This document shows, piece after piece, positions 6,279 through 9,643 of a stretch of DNA of 9,643 nucleotides. Positions within the stretch are counted from its first letter, which is position 1; every line of letters begins with the position of its first letter. The notes under the pieces are model-generated. The model made no database searches and was not told the DNA's origin. It saw nothing but the letters and a program-made list of their open reading frames with translations. Source of the stretch: Chitinophagaceae bacterium (GTDB lineage Bacteria > Bacteroidota > Bacteroidia > Chitinophagales > Chitinophagaceae). A program made the position numbers and the translations under genes. The stretch spans positions 1-9,643 of the forward strand of contig JACFNM010000005.1 in the NCBI GenBank assembly GCA_019454915.1. Reading direction: 5' to 3'.

Positions 6279-7079
6279 TTAGCTCTCCTTTCTGTTTTTT
6301 TGTTTTTGATTATGTGTGTGTTTAATAATAATTTCAAGCGGGAGTTCCACCGGCTCCGGGCGGTTTGCGCTCTGGTACATTTTCCAGACCGTTTGCACTG
6401 CTCTGAACCGTGCGAACTCTTCACGCAGGTTCGCGACAAGGGTCGTTCCCAAACCTTCTACCCCTTTTCGGTTCTGCGATTGCGTGTGCACGATAAGTCC
6501 ACCTTTCAGCCCTTTTTTCTCACAGGCGGCTGCATAAGCCCCCAGCTGCATCCTGGCTTCAGCACCAACGGTGCGCCCCGTTTTGAAATCGACAATGTAA
6601 TATCCGGATTCCAGTTCCAACGGTTTTGCACCGTTCACTTCGTATGTGCCACCCGCAATTTCCACAAGCAAGTCAACCGTGCCTGCGAAATCGTACTTTG
6701 GAGACCAAACTACGAATTCAGTTTTCACCACCCGAGGTTGCACGATTTCAAACCACCGTGCTATTTTCAGGATTGAGATATAAGTGAATTGGTCGTCAAC
6801 AACGATGTCCGACGGGGCGTATTGCTCACCCGGTTGGTACCACCGTATTTTCGCACCGTATCTGAGTGCTTTCTCAACGGCGCTATGAACAGCGCTGCCT
6901 TTTTCAGCGGCTTCTTTCATTATCTTATCCGCCGCTTCGTTCCCTAAGTTCCCCCTCCACTCTATTAGGTAAGGCTTTGGATACGCACTTAGAATCGTGG
7001 TCACAGACGGATAAGCAACACCATCTTTCCAATAGTACCGGGAGTCCATGTATGTGAATTTCCCAATATTATCACCCAT
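6279..7079 (-). CDS. PD-(D/E)XK nuclease, RecB/Cas4-like
   Basis: A 266-aa nuclease of the RecB/Cas4-like PD-(D/E)XK superfamily. Visible core: VAYPSVTTIL (21-30, the usual N-terminal signature), AEKGSAVHSAVE (58-69, His 65), a glutamate at 121, AGTVDLL (132-138, Asp 136), YYIVDFKTGR (160-169, Asp 164 and Lys 166) and MQLGAYAAAC (177-186, the Q-xxx-Y motif with Gln 178 and Tyr 182). All active-site residues are present. No Cas4-type cysteine cluster is evident, so I favour a phage exonuclease role over CRISPR adaptation. The ATG at 7079 follows GGGGTG by about 5 nt and overlaps the preceding stop by 8 nt (ATGGGTGA). Likely role: resecting or processing DNA ends during phage replication or recombination, next to an ssDNA-binding partner. 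Confidence 0.9.
   Translation of the reverse strand: MGDNIGKFTYMDSRYYWKDGVAYPSVTTILSAYPKPYLIEWRGNLGNEAADKIMKEAAEKGSAVHSAVEKALRYGAKIRWYQPGEQYAPSDIVVDDQFTYISILKIARWFEIVQPRVVKTEFVVWSPKYDFAGTVDLLVEIAGGTYEVNGAKPLELESGYYIVDFKTGRTVGAEARMQLGAYAAACEKKGLKGGLIVHTQSQNRKGVEGLGTTLVANLREEFARFRAVQTVWKMYQSANRPEPVELPLEIIIKHTHNQKQKNRKES
6285..6288 (-). promoter_or_regulatory. ribosome binding site deciding the SSB-like start
   Basis: The minus strand reads AAAGGAGAGCTAAT-ATG. The GGAG lies 7 nt before the ATG at 6277 and just inside the 3' end of the nuclease gene. It rules out the longer frame. Confidence 0.75.
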
Positions 7080-7290
7080 TTTTCACCCCGCTACTTTTTA
7101 ATTCGTTGTTTGCAATGTTTAATAATTTTTGCAATTCGTGATTGCGGTCTCGCAGGTCTTGAATGTCCTTTTTCAGAACCTGCTCTTTTACGATTCTGTC
7201 CCATTCATCACAGTGTACGAACAGCGTACAGGTGATGAAACCGAGCAGAGTGCCAATGAAAAAAACAACAATTAAGATAATCAGTTCCAT
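7072..7290 (-). CDS. small one-pass membrane protein with coiled-coil tail
   Basis: A 72-aa protein. Residues 3-25 (LIILIVVFFIGTLLGFITCTLFV) are a clear membrane segment next to a very short N-terminus. Residues 28-68 are charged and helical with heptad-like leucines and isoleucines (RIVKEQVLKKDIQDLRDRN), so a coiled coil is likely, probably on the cytoplasmic side. AAAGGAG lies about 6 nt before the ATG. The start overlaps the end of the 55-aa HTH gene by 10 nt, and the stop overlaps the nuclease start by 8 nt. Its shape resembles phage spanin or membrane-anchor proteins, but the replication context gives no support for lysis. Function unknown. Confidence 0.78.
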   Translation of the reverse strand: MELIILIVVFFIGTLLGFITCTLFVHCDEWDRIVKEQVLKKDIQDLRDRNHELQKLLNIANNELKSSGVKNG

Positions 7291-7448
7291 TGTTTTCTCC
7301 TTTCTGCTATCAGATTTCTGATTCTACCTGTTGTAATTGTTTCTTTTTTCAGAGCGCGCAACACTGTATTGTAGTGTACACGCAATATCCGCGCAACATC
7401 CCCGATTGTCAACCCGACACCGTGGATGTCTTTTTTCGTTATTTGCAT
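7281..7448 (-). CDS. 55-aa helix-turn-helix DNA-binding protein
   Basis: A short reading frame with good signals. It starts ATG CAA ATA ACG, with AAAGGA about 7 nt upstream. The product contains LTIGDVARILRVHYNTVLRA (13-32), a textbook helix-turn-helix of the MerR/excisionase-like or HTH_17/HTH_29 kind, in which VARILRVHYNTVLRAL makes the scanning and recognition helices. A basic tail follows (RIRNLIAERRKQWN). It starts 12 nt after the stop of the 144-aa gene and ends 10 nt into the membrane-protein gene, a coupled arrangement. Likely a small transcription regulator or excisionase-like factor of the element; the target is unknown. Confidence 0.78.
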   Translation of the reverse strand: MQITKKDIHGVGLTIGDVARILRVHYNTVLRALKKETITTGRIRNLIAERRKQWN

Positions 7449-7460
7449 CTTTTTTCCTTT

Positions 7461-7895
7461 CTATTTTTCATCCCCGGCTGGGATGCTGCTTTCCTTGCGG
7501 AAAGTCTCCGCTAATTTTATAAGCAATTCCCGTTCCCTTTCCCTTTCGTCTGCATCGCGTGGCTCCACGATTTCAACGCTGAGCGGATCTCTATATTCCG
7601 CCGGGATGATGGTGGGTTCTGACATCTCTATTAATAGTTGCGCTTCTGTTTCAGAGACAATCTCCCAGCCGCTTGCCAAAATAGCGATAAAAAATGGCAG
7701 TTTGCCGGCGACGCTGACACGGTACACGGCGAATCTGTCGAGGCTGATAGTTGTGAAATCAAGCCCTTCAAAAAGACCGATTTTTACCGCGAGAAATTTT
7801 CCCGGCAAGTTGGGGCTGTATAACAGCAGTTCTGATACCTGGAAATCGCTCCCAGTAAGTACAATGTAATTTTTTTCTTGTTTGATGTTTAACAT
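7461..7895 (-). CDS. protein of unknown function sharing a C-terminal region with its upstream neighbour
   Basis: A 144-aa soluble protein. Residues 1-75 alternate short beta strands (YIVLTG, ELLLYSP, KFLAVKIG, DRFAVYRVSVAG), then LPFFIAILASGWEIVSETEAQLL, followed by a Pro-rich turn and a strongly charged helix (RDADERERERELLIKLAETF). The LPFFIA ... IVSETEA block resembles VPFFVA ... IVSEKEA in the adjacent 268-aa protein, which suggests a shared fold, possibly an SH3-like barrel of the type that begins GQIW in the neighbour. I do not recognise a named family. AGGAG lies about 10 nt before the ATG, inside a 12-nt gap after the neighbour's stop. Probably co-transcribed and perhaps interacting. 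Confidence 0.75.
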   Translation of the reverse strand: MLNIKQEKNYIVLTGSDFQVSELLLYSPNLPGKFLAVKIGLFEGLDFTTISLDRFAVYRVSVAGKLPFFIAILASGWEIVSETEAQLLIEMSEPTIIPAEYRDPLSVEIVEPRDADERERERELLIKLAETFRKESSIPAGDEK

Positions 7896-7907
7896 TTTTC
7901 ATTTCTC

Positions 7908-8714
7908 CTAAACGATAAAAATGTTTTCTAAACATCTATAACTTTCCTGGACAATGTCCCTGTCTCTCATCAGCCATTCCTCGTAAATGGCTGCTGTCGC
8001 GCTACGTGATTTCCCCCGTCGTGCCTGATTCACAGCAGATGTATCCGGGAGATCGTACGGCTCGTAGCTTGCAAAGAGGGCGAATATTTCATCCGCCTCT
8101 TTTTCGGAAACTATACCCACACAGTGGGATAGATCCGCGGTTCTGATATAACCGCCGATTCTTGTGGCCACAAAAAATGGCACTCCTAAGTATGGATTTT
8201 TTATTCCGAAGGTATAGCATGATTCCCACTGAAACTGAGCTTCTATACTGAGCATCATAAATGCTATGTGCTCAGTTTCTTTGTTCCCATCAAATGTTTC
8301 CGTTTTTCTAAACGGAATGTAAATTAAGGGGGGAACATTTATTGGCGCCAGATTTAAGTCGGCGCCGTATTTGTCCCCCTCTACTTGCCATATTTGGCCC
8401 GCTGCGAATTCCGGTTTGCGGGGGCCATTGTATTTTTTCTTAAGGTTTCCCATGAACTTGCTGTGTTCCGCAAGTCTGCGAAGACGGGATAACATGTCCC
8501 GTCTATTCTCCACCTCTACCATGCTAGGCGGTATTGGTGGATTTTGCGCACGGTCAACCAAAAGCTCCAAGTTCTCCACACTGGAACCCGCTAAGAGACG
8601 GAACTTTTTCAGTTCCGTCTCACTCATCTGTCCGTTTAGGAATCTGTCCACCTGCTCCATCTGGAGGGTTCGACAGTCCTCGAAACACCATTCTGAAAGA
8701 TTTTGCGTTCTCAT
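7908..8714 (-). CDS. protein of unknown function with FxxGQIW-type barrel
   Basis: A 268-aa protein. Residues 17-55 (LQMEQVDRFLNGQMSETELKKF and on) look like the helical oligomerisation stretch seen before anti-sigma or zinc-finger-type domains, without the metal ligands. Residues 75-95 are basic (RLRRLAEHSKFMGNLKKKY). From about 103 a beta-rich domain begins with FAAGQIWQVEGD and continues through APINVPPLIYIPF, FMMLSIEAQFQW and GVPFFVATRIGG to CVGIVSEKEADEIFALF. GQIW openings followed by this pattern recall MazF/Kid-like or related barrel proteins often tied to regulators. That is a resemblance only, and I see no catalytic residues I trust. GGAG lies about 9 nt before the ATG. The stop is 12 nt from the next start. 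Confidence 0.75.
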   Translation of the reverse strand: MRTQNLSEWCFEDCRTLQMEQVDRFLNGQMSETELKKFRLLAGSSVENLELLVDRAQNPPIPPSMVEVENRRDMLSRLRRLAEHSKFMGNLKKKYNGPRKPEFAAGQIWQVEGDKYGADLNLAPINVPPLIYIPFRKTETFDGNKETEHIAFMMLSIEAQFQWESCYTFGIKNPYLGVPFFVATRIGGYIRTADLSHCVGIVSEKEADEIFALFASYEPYDLPDTSAVNQARRGKSRSATAAIYEEWLMRDRDIVQESYRCLENIFIV

Positions 8715-8735
8715 TTTATTTGCTCCTTTTTATTC

Positions 8736-8975
8736 TTTTTATTCAAATTTTGGTAAATTACGCAGGGTGGCAATGTGCACATCCTGCGCTGATGCATACC
8801 TACCTCTATCATGCACACAGAGAGATATGTATATCTCTGTCTCGTCGCTGCTTAGGTAGAACTGTGTCTGATCTGCGGTGTATCCGTATGGCTGGTATTT
8901 AGCAGTCATAAAGGCGGCGGCGGTGTCCCACGCCTCATCCTCTATATATGCCTGGTCTTCGGGGGTGAGGTATAT
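8736..8975 (-). repeat. tandem duplication, copy 1
   Basis: This stretch matches 9347-9643 closely, from five bases beyond the stop codon inwards. The differences are scattered point changes, one 3-nt insertion and one 54-nt insertion in copy 2. The match may continue to the right of the window. Confidence 0.9.
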
Positions 8976-9173
8976 ATCCTCTGCGATTTTTGGGGTGTCG
9001 CCGAAAAGGTCTTCCCAATAGCTTTCGCTATTGAAAAGTGGGGCTGGGTCGGTCGCAAGAAGATTGATAAAATAATCAATCTCCTTTTTGGAGGCGGCTT
9101 TGAATCCTAGCTCAATTAATGTTCGTACCGATTCCGGTACTTTGCTGCTGTTGTTGTTGTTTGTGTGTGTCAT
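8739..9173 (-). CDS. protein of unknown function, paralogue of the right-edge gene
   Basis: A 144-aa acidic soluble protein that I do not recognise. After a Thr/Asn/Ser-rich start (MTHTNNNNSSK, encoded by a run of AAC/AGC-type triplets) comes a helical part (LIELGFKAASKKEIDYFINL), an acidic middle (EDIYLTPEDQAYIEDEAWDT), and a C-terminal half with YQPYGYTADQT and DETEIYISLCVHDRGRY ending LPKFE. The ATG at 9173 has GGAG 6 nt upstream. The in-frame ATG at 9206 has none and is rejected. The C-terminal half is almost identical to the gene that runs off the right edge. It is the first gene after the possible promoter at 9220-9249. Confidence 0.8.
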   Translation of the reverse strand: MTHTNNNNSSKVPESVRTLIELGFKAASKKEIDYFINLLATDPAPLFNSESYWEDLFGDTPKIAEDIYLTPEDQAYIEDEAWDTAAAFMTAKYQPYGYTADQTQFYLSSDETEIYISLCVHDRGRYASAQDVHIATLRNLPKFE

Positions 9174-9179
9174 TTTTTG

Positions 9180-9183
9180 CTCC
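9180..9183 (-). promoter_or_regulatory. ribosome binding site deciding the 144-aa paralogue start
   Basis: The minus strand reads AACGGAGCAAAAAATG: GGAG, 6 nt, ATG at 9173. It rejects the in-frame ATG at 9206. Confidence 0.65.
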
Positions 9184-9219
9184 GTTTTTTTTGTTTTAAT
9201 TAACAATTTTTACACCGTA

Positions 9220-9249
9220 AATATACCATTTTTTCACATTACGATGCAA
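9220..9249 (-). promoter_or_regulatory. candidate promoter for the leftward operon
   Basis: On the minus strand TTGCAT (9244-9249) is followed after 18 nt by TATATT (9220-9225). Read in Bacteroidota style, TATATTTA fits TAnnTTTG in all but the last base, with a TTG 21 nt upstream of it. It lies in the AT-rich gap before the 144-aa gene, about 45 nt before its ATG. Confidence 0.35.
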
Positions 9250-9283
9250 TAGGTACCAAATTTTTACCCTAAAAAAAAAATGC

Positions 9284-9349
9284 TTATTGATAAATTTCAG
9301 CTGGGACTCTGTTATTTTCGATCCATTCGAAAAGGTCCTCGTCTGATTT
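9284..9349 (-). pseudogene. coding-like tail stranded behind the stop of the right-edge gene
   Basis: Immediately after the TAA at 9350-9352, and in the same frame, the minus strand reads K-SDEDLFEWIENNRVPAEIYQ and then TAA at 9284-9286. It is 21 sense codons plus a stop, with ordinary protein-like composition, in a gap that is otherwise AT-rich. There is no start codon and no ribosome binding site. It looks like the original C-terminus of the right-edge gene, cut off when the shared segment with its own stop codon was copied in. Stop-codon readthrough making a longer product is an alternative. Confidence 0.5.
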
Positions 9350-9643
9350 TTATTCAAATTTTGGTAAATTACGCAGGGTGGCAATGTGCACATCCTGCGC
9401 TGATGTTCCATACCTACCTCCATCACGCACACAGAGAGATATGTATATCTCTGTCTCGTCGCTGCTTAGGCAGAACGCTGTCTGATCTGCGGTGTATCCG
9501 TATGGCTGGTATTTATCAGTCATCCAGGCGGCGACGGTGTCCCATATCCGTCTGTTCCGTTCCACGAACAGCCAATCACACGCGGCGTCGGTGTCCCACG
9601 CCTCATCCTCTATATATGCCTGGTCTTCGGGGGTGAGGTATAT
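9350..9643 (-). CDS. paralogue of the 144-aa protein, 5' end outside the window
   Basis: Partial: 97 codons plus stop, open to the window edge. It begins mid-protein at IYLTPEDQAYIEDEAWDT and ends LPKFE, as in the copy at 8739-9173. It differs by an 18-residue insertion (DAACDWLFVERNRRIWDT, about residues 19-36 of the visible part), by GRYGTSA for GRYASA, and by a few substitutions such as QFYL to AFCL. The insertion keeps the frame and repeats WDT. A GTG inside the insertion could be mistaken for a start; the frame clearly continues past it. Function unknown; tandem copies in a phage may be diversified partners or inhibitors of host proteins, but nothing here shows that. Confidence 0.75.
   Translation of the reverse strand: MYLTPEDQAYIEDEAWDTDAACDWLFVERNRRIWDTVAAWMTDKYQPYGYTADQTAFCLSSDETEIYISLCVRDGGRYGTSAQDVHIATLRNLPKFE
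9528..9598 (+). repeat. 17-bp direct repeats flanking a 37-nt insert
   Basis: GCGGCGACGGTGTCCCA at 9528-9544 recurs at 9582-9598 with one change (A to T). The single unit in the paralogue reads GCGGCGGCGGTGTCCCA. The 37 nt between contain the inverted pair CTGTTC (9552-9557) and GAACAG (9566-9571). The arrangement adds exactly 54 nt. Confidence 0.8.

Larger units (their letters stand above)
9347..9643 (-). repeat. tandem duplication, copy 2 (runs off the right edge)
   Basis: Near-identical to 8736-8975. Identity breaks exactly at TAAAAA after the stop codon: copy 1 continues GAATAAAAAGG and copy 2 continues TCAGACGAGG. Copy 2 is 57 nt longer, from a 3-nt and a 54-nt in-frame insertion. Confidence 0.9.

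Noticed and set aside
6278..6439. A longer form of the SSB-like protein starting at 6439.
   Set aside because: The extra N-terminus is an out-of-frame reading of the nuclease gene, and the ATG at 6277 has a well-placed GGAG.
6279..7079. Cas4 of a CRISPR adaptation module.
   Set aside because: No cysteine cluster, no cas1/cas2 and no repeat-spacer array in the window; the phage replication setting fits better.
8820..8840. Near-palindrome AGAGATAT-GT-ATATCTCT in both paralogues.
   Set aside because: It encodes conserved residues (ETEIYISL) in both copies, and the copies share it by recent descent, so its conservation gives no independent evidence for a site.
8371..8902. Plus-strand frames opposite the 268-aa and 144-aa genes.
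   Set aside because: They are opposite-strand shadows of better supported genes, with no ribosome binding sites and unlikely Cys/Ser/Arg-rich composition.
2553..9352. A recoded genetic code, suggested by the in-frame tail behind TAA at 9350.
   Set aside because: TAA, TAG and TGA all close other well-formed genes in the window at sensible places (for example TGA at 2553, TAG at 7908, TAA at 6279).
9196..9432. Minus-strand frame of 78 aa across the paralogue gap.
   Set aside because: It has no ribosome binding site, overlaps the right-edge gene in another frame and translates low-complexity AT-rich DNA.
235..9595. GGGACA on the minus strand is also frequent (I counted 17 copies) and strand-biased.
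   Set aside because: It is spread evenly over the whole window and mostly fits common dipeptides written with CGG-GAC or GGG-ACA, so codon preference explains it better than a special site.

Overview
The window reads as one leftward (minus-strand) module of a bacteriophage, prophage or related mobile element. Every gene I can support lies on the minus strand, and the genes are packed with short gaps or overlaps of 8-41 nt. Several carry clear AGGAG/GGAG ribosome binding sites. The helicase and the C-terminal primase-helicase look, from memory of those families, like versions common in Bacteroidota phages and plasmids. No search was run, so the host is an inference. No structural, lysis or integrase genes are visible, and I saw no rRNA, tRNA or CRISPR array.

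In transcription order (right to left): a right-edge gene (9350 to beyond the end) and its tandem paralogue (8739-9173), both of unknown function, are separated by about 175 nt that hold a coding-like remnant and a candidate promoter. Next come two unknown proteins (7908-8714 and 7461-7895) that seem to share a C-terminal region. A tight cluster follows: a 55-aa helix-turn-helix protein (7281-7448), a one-pass membrane protein with a coiled-coil tail (7072-7290), a RecB/Cas4-like PD-(D/E)XK nuclease (6279-7079) and a small protein with an SSB-type acidic tip (5804-6277). A strong intrinsic terminator (5755-5788) closes that cluster.

The second part begins with a two-part protein of unknown function (5094-5732), followed by a large primase-polymerase/SF3 helicase (2553-5027). 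About 350 non-coding bases follow, with iteron-like repeats, inverted repeats and AT-rich DNA, which I interpret as a candidate replication origin. The module ends with a small unknown protein (1888-2199), an SNF2-like SF2 helicase (597-1871), a VRR-NUC nuclease (338-637) and a small basic protein (108-362).

Taken together this is a replication/recombination module: priming and unwinding (primase-helicase), single-strand binding, end processing (RecB-like nuclease) and structure-specific cleavage (VRR-NUC with SNF2-like helicase). The most unusual signals are (1) an oriented, frame-independent word GGAGCA(C/T), found 16 times between 578 and 4100 and clustered on both sides of the candidate origin; (2) the origin-like repeats, one of which contains the primase stop codon; (3) the tandem paralogues with a 54-nt in-frame insertion and a coding-like tail stranded behind a stop codon; and (4) the fusion-like protein at 5094-5732.
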